NCBI GenBank assembly: GCA_903813345.2
Contig: CAIIXF020000010.1
Coordinates: 3,711,169 to 3,775,168 of the forward strand
DNA length: 64,000 bases
Direction: 5' to 3'
DNA from: Owenia fusiformis
Taxonomy: Eukaryota > Annelida > Polychaeta > Sabellida > Oweniidae
This document shows, piece by piece, positions 23,394 through 33,629 of this stretch (position 1 is its first letter; every line of letters begins with the position of its first letter). The position numbers and the translations under genes were made by a program. Under the pieces are notes generated by a model. That model was not told the DNA's origin. It ran no database searches and saw nothing but the letters and a program-made list of their open reading frames with translations.

Positions 23394-24890
23394 TTAAGGA
23401 TTTGACCTTTTCAGCTTGAGCAGTGTAGTTGTCAAAAATAGTTGTGTCATTTTTTGATTTGGTTTTCCGATAAAGTCGTTCTTTCTTATTGGTTTAATTT
23501 TTGAGTTCATCCAAGGTTGATCATTTGCATTTAAAATTGTTGTTTTTTGAGGAATGTATTTTGAAAATATGTCAAAAATATGACAAGAAAAGCTTTCAGT
23601 TGTAACATTAATGTCTCTATTACTCTGATTATATAGTTCAGTCAGGTCAAAATTACGAATGTTGGAATTTATACCCTCAATATCAGCCTGGTCATATTTC
23701 CAAATGGTTTTCTTTAATTTGTGTCTCTTACTGAGTTTTAACGGAAGAGTGGTCAAAATAGTAGAGTGGTCGGTATTACCAATAGGGTCAGAAACAACCA
23801 ATTCCCTTACGAGAAAAGGCTTGTTTGTAATAGAAAGGTCAATGCAGGTTCTTGAGTTTCTTGTTATTCTGGTAGGCTCTTTTACTAACTGGATAAGATT
23901 TAAGTTTGATAAAATAGAGTCAAGTTTATTGCCTCTCGAGTCAGTAGTACCTTCAGGCCACCATTTTTGATGTTTGGAATTGAAATCACCATTTATAATT
24001 AGGTGGTCACATTTTATCTTGGATGCTTTGGAGAGATTTTCCCTTAGATGGTCAAAATAAGCATTTTCCTCATTTACATTCATACTAGGAGAGCGATAAT
24101 GTACACCAAATAGTATTGAAGTATTTCTAATTTTGATATTAACCCAAAGACTGTTATCAGTATTCAAATCCGGCATGGGAATGTAGGTAAGGTCAGATTT
24201 AATGTATATCATGGGCCCTCTACCCCCTTGATGATAAAGGGGAGAGTGATAGTCAGGAAGTAAGTAGTTTTCAGAAATAATCTTGTCATTCAGATTGCCT
24301 ACTTCACAGAGTCCAGCTACCGATACCCCATGTTTTCTTAATCTATGTTTAAAACTTTCAAACCTGATACCTTCCCCACTGCTTATGCTGTTAATGTTTG
24401 AGAAAAGAAACTTGAGATCATGCTGCATGGTACATGTAGAGTGAGGACCAGGATGAGTTTCAATGTCGCCGGCCTGCAAGATTAAATCACTTTGGTCAAA
24501 AATGTAGACTGAAGTTTGAAAAATCAAAACAGTGAGTGTGAAATTGTCAAAAATATTTGCATATTTTACATTGCCTATAAGCTTCATAAGCATTTGCATT
24601 GACATAATTAATGTAACAAACATGACTGTTAACAAGTAGATTATGACCACAATAGCCATGAGCCTAGTAAATTCATTAAAAAGCTTATTGTAATTATTTG
24701 TCAAATCAATGCAGGAAATTATATCTAAGGTGAATAGAATAAGGTATATAAGCATTAAGACTGTTACAAAACTTGGACTTGACATTTGCCTCTTAGTACC
24801 ATTGTTTTTGATTCTCAAACCTGGTATTTTGATTCTCGAGTTAAAAATTCCAATTCTGCTTCGCCACGACTGAATGTCGACTGCACCCAT
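23394..24890 (-). pseudogene. LINE ORF2, hydrophobic N-terminus, 2A-like motif and APE endonuclease; frameshifted at the end
   Basis: The 498-codon N-terminal part of ORF2 starts at ATG 24890. Residues 41-59, 78-103 and about 113-131 are strongly hydrophobic and could span or insert into membrane. Directly after them, residues 140-149 read AGDIETHPGP, close to the 2A ribosome-skipping consensus D-x-E-x-N-P-G-P but with His for Asn. The APE-type endonuclease follows: FSNINS (N165), LCEVGN (E196), HYRSPS (264-269), GDFNS (301-305) and NTDHS (D374, H375). These are the expected metal-binding and catalytic residues. The frame leaves the true one between about 23480 and 23494, after which some 40 codons of shifted sequence precede the stop. 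The reverse-transcriptase frame is open from there on. Confidence 0.88.
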
Positions 24891-25869
24891 TAACCTATGC
24901 CTGACTTGACTGCACTGTTGGTTAACTGAAAGGTATATATGCTAGTAACAAATGGTAAAAAGCTAAGTAAGCAGTATTTAGAAAAGTAAAAGTAATCCCC
25001 ATCCCCAACCCAACCTCTATGATTGATAATTTCCAAAAGTATGCACACATGTAGTGTGTGCATGACAATAGGGAATATGGGTACATTACACATGGTGTTA
25101 TGCAACAAAGGTTTTTTTGATGCAAAGATATAGGAAGTACAACTCAGTTATGGAATCATAATTTCAGTAGCAAAGTACCAATTTCAGGATAAAAAGTAGC
25201 CTGGTAGCCAGCAAAATGGACTACATGACACATGAAATACAGTGGGCAGCAATATTAAAACAAAAACAGTAATACATGGCAACAATACAAAACTTGCTTG
25301 TGATTCATCATAATCATAGTGTATGCTTGCAAGCTACTGTAACATTTATACATTACAGTATATAGACTCTAATAGAGTAATACATACTGGAGAAAAATAA
25401 ATCATAAATAGTAAAATGTTAGTCAGGCTCGTATATAAAATTCGAAAAACGAACTTCTCCAGTAGTTCTATTTACAAAGGTGTTCGTTGAGAACAGCATT
25501 ATATACAGAAGGAAAAAGAACTCACCGTGTTTTTAGATTCAAAAGACAAAAACGTGAAATATAAATTTGATAAAAGCACACTTCCGGTTTCCGGAAGGTC
25601 AAATAGTCACGTGACAGAGAGATGTAAACAAAAAAACTGGAGAAAATCGTCAAGTTTAGCACGAGCAGCAGCTCATTAAGACGTTCATTTGTCAGTGAGA
25701 AAAGTTATGTTCGGTTATTTTAGGAAACTATATTGATAGTTTATACATTGATGTTACTTTCTGCATGGAGACCAGCGTTTTCTATAACTTAAATCAACAA
25801 GGGTAACAGTGGTGAGTGAGGGAATGTTCACGAGAAAGTTATGGCAATCGTCCAAGCACACCAAGGTAA
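24891..25869 (-). other. Unusually long ORF1-ORF2 spacer in LINE
   Basis: About 980 bp separate the ORF1 stop and the ORF2 start. Two overlapping frames of 67 and 72 codons (24922-25125 and 24890-25108) end near the ORF2 start, but neither resembles a protein I know. How ORF2 is translated is not evident; an internal promoter, re-initiation or splicing are all possible. Confidence 0.6.
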
Positions 25870-26835
25870 TTAAGACCTGGCAATGACAGAGTCAATGTTA
25901 TCGTTGATTGAGAATACTTTGATTGTACCAGATTTGAGTTTACCATACACTTTCATGTTATTGTACCATGCTTGATCAATATCGTTGTGCTGCTTGACTT
26001 CTTTCAGTAGTACTCTGTTTCTCGGACTGAGATCATGGTAAATTCTCACATTGGTGCCTTTTAGGTGGCGCTTGTTTGACATTACTTTGTCCTTAACAAG
26101 TCGGTCAAAGAATTTGGCTATGATTTGTCGTGGCTTCCCATCTCTTCCAGGCAAACGGTGGGCAATTTCAATGTGGTCAGGTTCAATCATAGCTCCTGCT
26201 GGCAGGTGATCATTTAGGGTTTTACAGAGAGTGTCAATACACTTTTCAACAGACTCATTTTTGTCATCAGCAATCCCAACGGCACGTAATGTGGATTTCC
26301 TGCTGTATTGAGCATTATGATTTACCTCAAGGGCTAGCTGATCTTGCTTAACAGTCATATCAGTATGGGATTTCTCCAATATCATGATTCTGGACTTCAG
26401 AGTGTCATTTTCTTCACGAAGTTGTTTTAGATCAGTAGATAGCTTTATCGTGGATTTTTCAATTTCATGCTTCACCATATCACGCATTTGAGACATTATC
26501 TGGGTGTTATTTTCATTAAGTAATGTTCTCATAACGGTAGTAAGAGAGAGGATAGTTACCGGTTGCTCAGAATCCATATCATGTGGATCGTCTGTGGTGC
26601 ATGTACCTGAGGATGCTTCATCAAGAGCTTTCTCAAAAACGTCATCGTACGGTACTGGCGAAGTTTCACTGTCCTTACTTGGGAACCCCGCTTCTCGTCT
26701 ATTTCGCTTCACGGGTATAGTTATCGAGGATGGCTTATCAAAGTCCTGTGCAAGTTGTCCACCATCTTGGTTTTTATCAGCACGAATTTTGACGAAGTCG
26801 GTAATCGCCGGTTGGTTGTCCTGTAGTCTGGACAT
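25870..26835 (-). CDS. LINE ORF1 protein (coiled coil, RNA-binding)
   Basis: An intact 321-codon frame from ATG at 26835 to TAA at 25870-25872. Residues 105-172 form a long charged heptad-like coiled coil, probably for trimerisation. From about 178 the QYSRKSTLRAVGI block and IEIAHRLPGRDGKPRQIIAKF followed by LKGTNVRIYHDLS match the RRM-like and C-terminal nucleic-acid-binding region of L1-type ORF1 proteins found in CR1/Jockey-type elements. Its expected role is coating element RNA in ribonucleoprotein particles. The N-terminus is acidic and Ser/Thr-rich, with QPAITDFV at residues 8-15 resembling a PCNA-interacting box. No disabling change was seen. Confidence 0.87.
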   Translation of the reverse strand: MSRLQDNQPAITDFVKIRADKNQDGGQLAQDFDKPSSITIPVKRNRREAGFPSKDSETSPVPYDDVFEKALDEASSGTCTTDDPHDMDSEQPVTILSLTTVMRTLLNENNTQIMSQMRDMVKHEIEKSTIKLSTDLKQLREENDTLKSRIMILEKSHTDMTVKQDQLALEVNHNAQYSRKSTLRAVGIADDKNESVEKCIDTLCKTLNDHLPAGAMIEPDHIEIAHRLPGRDGKPRQIIAKFFDRLVKDKVMSNKRHLKGTNVRIYHDLSPRNRVLLKEVKQHNDIDQAWYNNMKVYGKLKSGTIKVFSINDNIDSVIARS

Positions 26836-26975
26836 GGTCTCAACTAATCCGCTGTATATCGTCTATAGATATTTATAAATGTTTTAGATTACGATAAATC
26901 GGCACAAATGTAGATATTATCACGTAAACTGAGTAATTACTCCTAGTCTTTTACAACGTGTTATTTGTTCTTGGC

Positions 26976-26987
26976 GCCCATTGGCAT
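26976..26987 (+). repeat. Target-site duplication, 5' side of LINE
   Basis: GCCCATTGGCAT is an exact copy of 20973-20984 and defines the 5' end of the element at 26975. Confidence 0.85.
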
Positions 26988-27520
26988 CTACATTGGAATT
27001 TGAAATTAAATGTCTTAGTTTTAAAGTTTTTTGCCAACTTGCAGTTCCAATATTTGAATTTCAATATATATCATCATATAAAGCAGCATCATGTTTAAAT
27101 GGCATGACACTCAGAAGATTGCCTAAAATAATTTCTACTTATTCCCTATTTAGAAAAACACTTAGACCATTCAAAAAAACTACATGTACATAGGCTTTAG
27201 TATTGTTTTCATTGACAAGGTCATCTGAATCAAGAGGTGTTACTTGTTTTTCCACTATGTGTTATTGCATTTTCACTATTAAATAATATATAAAACCCTT
27301 TAAATAAATAAAGGTTTTATAGTTTTTAATATAAGCCCCTTCATCAGAATGCCAACATATAATTAATTTTGAATGGCCTAATCTGTACATGCAGTTATGT
27401 AGTGTACATGCAATCAGTTTTGAAAGTAAATGGAAGAATGAGTTTTTTGGAAAACGTTTAAGTTGACCAATAGTCTGTTAAATGGACCTGTTCTTTAGTA
27501 CGTTTTCGTGTCGGCTGCCC

Positions 27521-27620
27521 AAATACTCCTATTATCGCCCAAAACCATGACAAGTTTAAGTCTGTCATAATGTCAATCAAAAGATTGAACAATCTAGCAG
27601 TACGTCTGTCCATCTTGTAT
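27521..27620. repeat. Outlying copy of the tandem-unit junction sequence
   Basis: About 100 bp match 37990-38087 and the equivalent end of unit 2 with few differences (shared ACTCCTATTATCGCCCAAAA). It shows that the tail found in units 1 and 2 is a dispersed repeat. On the minus strand it is open (ARLFNLLIDIMTDLNL), but I know no such protein. Confidence 0.65.
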
Positions 27621-28140
27621 TTTTCCTTTAATGACATGTGAACATGTGAGATGATCTATCCAATTACAGCCCATCATTATATTTTGAGATGTGATAATAT
27701 CATGTAATAATGCTAAATTATTCTATAAATATATAGTAGCCGGGACTGAACAAGTAATTTCTTTATCTTTTCTTGATAACCTTTTCAATTCTTCCTCATA
27801 ATCACAAAGGGTATACTATTGGAACAATTAGAAGAATGTACATTTATGCTATTTTTCATGAATCTTCTCATTCTTACATTGATGAAATCGGTGAAATCAA
27901 TTTAGGTTGGATTTGTAGTTTATGATATACAGCATTCAAGAAGCAATCCATGAATTAAACCATATCTCAAAAGTAAGATATATTCAATACAAAGAAGTTA
28001 TTCACCAGGAGGCATTTGATATGGGGAATATCACAAGGATGATATCAATATGACCCGAGAGAACGCAGTGACCGAGGGAAATATCGATATCGTCCGAGAG
28101 ATATTCCCAATATCATCCCGACAGTTGAATAACGACCTTA

Positions 28141-29013
28141 TACCATGGTCAAGAGCAATATCTACCTCAAACACCATATCTGTTTGATGAAAAAGCAATA
28201 AATTAATTTTTGGAAATATAAACGTTACAGGATTTTCATATCATGTCTGTCAAAACAGAAAAAATGCCGTTTGAAATTGGTGATTTAATAGATGACGTGA
28301 ATTTGAAACGAAACAAACGAAGTCTCAAAGATAGCCCCAGGCGGGATGATATAAGAACATATACCTACGCGATAACGTTTAGTTTTAGTTCAGTTTAGTT
28401 ACCTCCCGTTTGAAGAGCTTTCATGTATGGTACAACTTTGTCTACCTCCGGGTTCTTTCCCATTCTTTCAATGCCGCACTGCGACTCTCTATAAACATTT
28501 ATGTAGAGTTGCATTTGCACAAATGATAGGTATGTATGTAATTAAGATATATTACAAGGCTTTTTGAACTGTTATCTCCAAATCCGAAGAAATCTGTTGT
28601 TGAAAATGCCGTCCGATTCCAGTGACGTCACTGATTTCCCATAAATTGTTCAGACTTCATCGAAGATCGAAAAATATGAATAACGTTACTTTGAATCTCC
28701 GATTATCTTTCTGATTATTGAATAAATTGGATCATATAACTATGCTTGAGGGCTGATGGAAGATCAAAAGCTGAGAAACGTTCACAGTATTCGACTCGTT
28801 CGGCGGGCCAATGAAAATTTGTCCCTTCCAAAGCGATGCATCATGGGAGATATTTATGTACACCACATGAACTCTTATCCCGAAAAGAAGTATTATCGGG
28901 TGATATCGGGTTTGATATCGATATCATCCCGCTAATTTCAACAACATCCCTGATATCATCCCTATTCAAACATGTGATTTATATCACTCGGTCTTATTGC
29001 TCTGACCATGGTA
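28141..29013. mobile_element. TIR element with ACCATGGTC ends
   Basis: Left TACCATGGTCAAGAGCAATA (about 28142) and right TATTGCTCTGACCATGGTA (about 28995) are inverted and abut TA dinucleotides, as for Tc1/mariner-type insertion. GATATC-rich hairpin sequence lies at 28020-28125 outside the left end and at 28880-28975 inside the right end. No transposase was seen, so it is probably a MITE of about 870 bp. Confidence 0.6.
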
Positions 29014-29068
29014 TATAAACGGATTTATTTTAGGGCCAAACGTACGTCCAACATACAATTTTCATTAA

Positions 29069-29701
29069 CCCTAGAAGCCCTAAGGGGGGGGGGGTAAAAT
29101 TACCCCCCCTTATTAAATTTTTTCCTTACTATTACAACTTTTTATTCACATTCACTTCACATTTTCAGTAGCTGAAGCTAAAGATATAACAAATGTTTTC
29201 TGAAAAATCAGCAAAATTGTACATAGGGTGATTGATTTATTATGATGTAATCATCAGCTGCAATAGACAAAATCGGAAAAAGCTAGCACTATTTCTACCA
29301 TATGTGTTATCTTTAGAATAAGATTACACAATCTCCCATCATGTTGTTAAAGTTATTACACTAAGTTGTAGATAATTGAATGAAGTATATTTTGGAAAAG
29401 TTTGAAAATCCTATCTTCACTAATTTGTTATAAATTTATTATGATGTAATCATCAGCTCCAATAGACAAAATCAGAAAAAAGCTAGGACTAATTCTACCA
29501 TATGTGTTGTCTTAAGAATAAAATTACGCAATATTACATCATCATTATAGTTGTTAAAGTTCTTACACCAAGTTGTAGATAATTGAATGAAGTATATGTT
29601 GAAAAAGTTTGAACATCCTAGCCCTACTAATAAAAATTTTACATTTTGACCCTCCCCCCTTAGATGTTCGCGTGACTATTTTTACCCTAGGGCTTCTAGG
29701 G
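29069..29701. mobile_element. PiggyBac-type MITE with TTAA duplication
   Basis: It is bounded by TTAA at 29065-29068 and 29702-29705. Both ends begin CCCTAGAAGCCCTA in inverted orientation; CCCTAG ends with TTAA targets are the piggyBac hallmark. The left TIR runs into an 11-base G-run. Inside, a block of about 170 bp occurs twice in tandem (from about 29236 and 29435, shared TTATGATGTAATCATCAGCT). There is no transposase. Confidence 0.85.
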
Positions 29702-30271
29702 TTAACACTAAAAATAGCAATAAAATAAAGAAAATAAGATTACATTCTTCAAATGACATATAAAATATAACTTTGATATACGAATCCTGTCTCTGCCAAT
29801 CATTAGATAATTTACCATGTCAGCAGATTCTTTTAATATGTTCCCCTAACTCGTCAATAGAAAATTGTCTTTTGATGGTCATTCATGATTTTAAAGTTAC
29901 TACACAGATTTGAATAAAAACTGTGTTTCATCTTCTATAACCGAGTCCTTACATATTTTACAAAATCGACTATTTCGATCAGTAATGGGTCTCATATATC
30001 GGCCTCTATCTCAAGATTGCGTGCGCTTAAACGTAATCTAATGAGATGTTTAGCATTTGAAAATGTCGTTTCTGAAAGATATTGTTCAAATCCAAAGTGC
30101 GTTTTAGTTGTTTAAATAATCTGAGTTTCCTCTATACTCTAGTAGCTCATGCTGGTTGAGTATGCACTTCTATGTCCAGAGATTTTCTCTTCAGAAATTA
30201 TCTATGTGAAGGTCATTGATCAATTTTGGCTTGGTAACATATTTGCCACAGAAGGCGAAATAGGTCAAATG

Positions 30272-30575
30272 GATTCAAATATTACAATAAATATGAGTAT
30301 TGAAATACACAATGCATATGGTTGAAGACAAATATTACAATAAATACATATATTGCACTAAATGTGAAATGCATATTGCATAATAATTACATATATTGCA
30401 CTAAATGTAAGTAGTATGTTGCATATGGTCAAATATTACAATTAATATGAATATTGCGCTAAATGTGAAATACATAATGCATATGGTTGAAGACAAATAT
30501 TACTATAAATACATATATTGCACTAAATGTGAGATGCATATTGAATAATAAATACATATATTGCACTAAATGGAG
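30272..30575. repeat. AT-rich minisatellite
   Basis: Repeated words AATATTACAATAAATA, CATATATTGCACTAAATG and AATGCATAT(TG/GG) occur in an irregular higher-order arrangement. Confidence 0.7.
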
Positions 30576-30604
30576 CATTCCTTGTAGATACTAGATGTGG
30601 TACT

Positions 30605-30705
30605 CATAAAAGAATGAACATACGGAGCACGCGTGTCTCAAACTCACAACCTCGTGGTTTAGGGTACCCATTCACCTAAGACCTCTTGGCCAACTCAACA
30701 ACCAA
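30605..30705 (-). repeat. tRNA-derived SINE-like fragment
   Basis: On the minus strand, TTGGCCAAGAGG resembles a Pol III A box, and about 40 bases later GGTTGTGAGTTTGAGAC resembles a B box. This is the layout of a tRNA-derived SINE head. No complete tRNA cloverleaf was built, so it is not called as a tRNA gene. Confidence 0.4.
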
Positions 30706-31120
30706 AAAAGTTTGTTTCCTTCGCTGATCTGACTAGATAGAGGCTGCGGATTCAGTCTTAAATGATGCAGGATAGATGAAAACTGTCGTGCGTAACATGC
30801 TAAAATCAGCTTTTGGCAAATATCTTGAGAACCATTGACTTTTTGAAATACATATGTATTATTGACCCCCTATAATGTGGCCATTCCGGACATTTTGAGT
30901 GGTCAAACAACCTTGTATGTCCAACGGTTCCGGAGATGCAAAAATGGGGGGGGGGGGAGTATTCGCGTAAAAAAAGGGCGTGGCGATTTGACCTATTTCG
31001 CCTTCTGTGGCAAATATGTTACCAAGCCAAAATTGATCAATGACCTTCACATAGATGATTTCTGAAGAGAAAATCTCTGGACATAGAAGTGCATACTCAA
31101 CCAGCATGAGCTACTAGAGT

Positions 31121-33629
31121 ACTATAAGTTTCCCCTGGTATAAAACAAGGTATTCAATACTATGTTTGAAGATGTGTCAAATCATTTGACAGTCTAGCAA
31201 CAGAATTAGTATCTAAGCAGAATATGATCATCATATTTAAAAAGTTGAAACTTTGATGAAAATTGATAATATTAAAACCATACATTAAGTGTATATTAGT
31301 GTAAATGACGTCACTACCGGTGAATACACTCTTCACACATTTCTGAGTCTGTGTATTTTTTCTCACACGGTATCTATAATTGATCAATGAGAGAACGAGT
31401 ATCACGGCTTGGAAATAATAAGGAAAAGTATTTTTGCTTGGAAATGGATTAATTCGTGACTTTTACATTGATATTTATTATTTTGACATAATGTCTTGAA
31501 TTCCAAAATGCACACATAATATGAGACCAATCTTTTACATATTCATGGCACTAGCAGAGGATACCCTAAAGTACCTCAAGTAAAGCTTTCAAATAATTTG
31601 GCTCATCAATTGCTGGGAAATTACTGGTCAATTTTCTTCCCATTTTTTGGGTTCAAACGCATGAATTCTCATTGCGTTGGTCCGATATGAGATCTTTTGA
31701 CATGCTATCTTGAATTTCTTACTATCCTAATCTTATTCATATTTATAAACCTTGCTAACGATACTCTTGGGCTACTTTGTAAGACATTTTAGAGAAAATA
31801 CTTGTTAAGAAGTGTCTCAATTTTGAGACACAAGATATATGGCGATGGCTGTCTTATCACACAACTTTTATTAGTCTATATAGGATAGGTAATTTTATCA
31901 TTCTATACAATAGGATGTTATCATTTCAACCACTCCCATTTCTGGAAATTTATAAATCGACTGATTTATACGATTTCTTCATAATTTAATTGATATTGAC
32001 AAGCCCGCACGTTTGTCAACACCGATTTTGTATTTAAATACAAAGACCACTAAAAGAAAATATCAGAAATTGAAATGGTTGCTAAATGATATTAGACCTA
32101 TAAATAATTCAAAATACTTCTACTAACATGGACCTAAAGACCCATGGTAGTTAAACAATCAAACCCTAATGTATTATTATAGGTGCCATTGGCTGTAAAG
32201 AGATGCAAAACGGGACAGATGTCATGCAATTGCAATTTATGCTTCCGTTGTTATCTATAAATATTTCTGATTTACATGTCAATTAATGCTACGTCCGCTT
32301 GTTCAGACGAGACTGGTGGTAAAAATACCTTTTCCAGAAAAATTATTGTTATACAGTTGTGAACCTTTTCCTGGGAGGACTTCCTGATACAACTTCACCG
32401 TCTGTCATATACTTTTTACTAAATTACCGGGAATTAAGTGATGTGACGCCATTTTAATTGAATATGTACCAAATTCTATTGAGGTGAACACAATGTTCAT
32501 CTTTCCCTCAGTATATTTCCCGCAGCCCGAAGGGCCATTTAATACATAGATACAATACATGTGCCCATCAGAATAACCACTCTAACTACAGCCACTCTTA
32601 ATGCAAGATATTGCAATCTTTCATCCTCAAAAGTCACACGTGCAAGATGACTTGTGACATCACTGGTTTATAAACATCAAGAACATGGCAACGGATGCTC
32701 ATACTACAAATATAAGATGTGACGTCATAACAATGACGTTTTGTTGCCGTGCGTATCCAAGTATTTTCTACAATATTGTTGTGACGTCATAACAAAACAT
32801 AACATCCGGGACTTTCTACCGTGGTATATACATCGTGGTATATACAATTGAAAACGAGGCTGCGGTCGGAAACTGCAGGAAACAATGAAATACAACCTAA
32901 TTTTTTTAATCGTGTGATCGGTTCTTATCTAATGAGAAAGCGAGAAACATTTCGATGATATAATAAATAGCTTGCGCGTAGCCAGCTTTTACCAGGAGGG
33001 GGAGCTTTTTTCCAGGGGGGGAGCTTTTTCACAATTTTAGCTAAAAATCATGCGAAAAATTCTCAGAATGGTGAAAAACTGCATGATTTTGAAAGTATTT
33101 CTGACCAGGGGGGGGGGGGGGGGGGGGGGGGGAGCTTCTGCTCCCCCAGCTCCCCCTCTGGCTACGGGCCTGAATAGTGGTATTCACTTAAAATGAAGTC
33201 ACTACCGGTTAATACACGAACACGTCGCACGAAACTGGGGACAATTAGCATATGCTATAACTTTATGGCGTCAAAATACCAAAACAAAACAATGGGCAGT
33301 AAAGGGCGCAATCAGCCTTATAACGTCAAAAACGACAAGCGTTACATTTTGTCAAGTTTAGTCAACCTAAAAATAAGATGCTATATTCTTATTCAATCCT
33401 GGTAAAATTCACAGAGCAACAATATCTCGAGGACAATATTTCTAAAATTTTTGAAAAACGGTCAGGAAATCCACTGTATGGAATTGTGGTAAAAAATCGA
33501 TGCGTTGCATTCACTCTTATTTTCATATTATTTGAAAAATAAAGAAATCGGTTATTTTTTTGTAAATTTCGCCATGACAATATTGTGCAGTAAATTTTTG
33601 GGGGAAATAAGACCTAAATTAGAAGGTTA
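31121..33629. other. Repeat-rich intergenic stretch before the tandem units
   Basis: No gene was recognised. 31365-31425 is a diverged copy of the unit sequence at 34121-34181 (shared TCACACGGTAT, ATGAGAGAACGAGTATCACG). The block with CACTACCGGT occurs at about 31312 and 33200. A GTAGCC-type MITE lies at 32962-33173. Confidence 0.5.
32962..33173. mobile_element. GTAGCC-type MITE with long G-run
   Basis: The ends GCGTAGCCAG and CTGGCTACGGGCC are inverted. The interior repeats AGGGGGGGAGCTT blocks and includes a G-run of more than 20 bases around 33109-33132. It has the same layout as the copies inside the tandem units. Confidence 0.7.

Larger units (their letters stand above)
20985..26975 (-). 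mobile_element. Full-length non-LTR retrotransposon, CR1/Jockey-type
   Basis: This 5.99-kb element on the minus strand has 5' UTR 26975-26836, ORF1 26835-25870, a spacer of about 980 bp, ORF2 24890-21187 with one frameshift, a 3' UTR of about 185 bp with AATAAA (complement of 21011-21016), and a poly(A) tail (T-run 20985-21001). An exact 12-bp duplication, GCCCATTGGCAT, flanks it, so the 5' end (GCCAAGAACAAATAACACG) is defined and the copy is not 5'-truncated. An APE-type endonuclease followed by reverse transcriptase and a C-terminal Cys/His motif places it in the CR1/L2/Jockey assemblage; the clade cannot be fixed without a tree. Few lesions and a clean duplication indicate a young insertion. 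Confidence 0.92.
30136..31120. mobile_element. Inverted-repeat element with minisatellite core
   Basis: Arms of about 135 bp (30136-30271 and 30985-31120) are near-perfect inverted copies, both starting ACTCTAGTAGCTCATGCTGG from their outer ends. The core holds an AT-rich minisatellite (30272-30575) and a tRNA-like stretch. The right core contains a G-run at about 30944-30958. Confidence 0.75.

Noticed and set aside
23659-23970. 103-codon + strand frame opposite the LINE endonuclease
   Set aside because: Antisense shadow of a clear endonuclease frame.
26504-26878. 124-codon + strand frame opposite LINE ORF1
   Set aside because: Antisense shadow of ORF1.
20985-26975. Retroviral or LTR element
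   Set aside because: No LTRs, protease or integrase; A-tail, target-site duplication and APE endonuclease identify a non-LTR element.
30605-30705. Functional tRNA gene
   Set aside because: Only A/B-box-like words; no complete acceptor stem or anticodon arm could be drawn.
33109-33132. Long G-run as a special structure or assembly gap
   Set aside because: The same G-rich layout occurs in other GTAGCC MITE copies, so it is part of the repeat, although its exact length may be a sequencing artefact.
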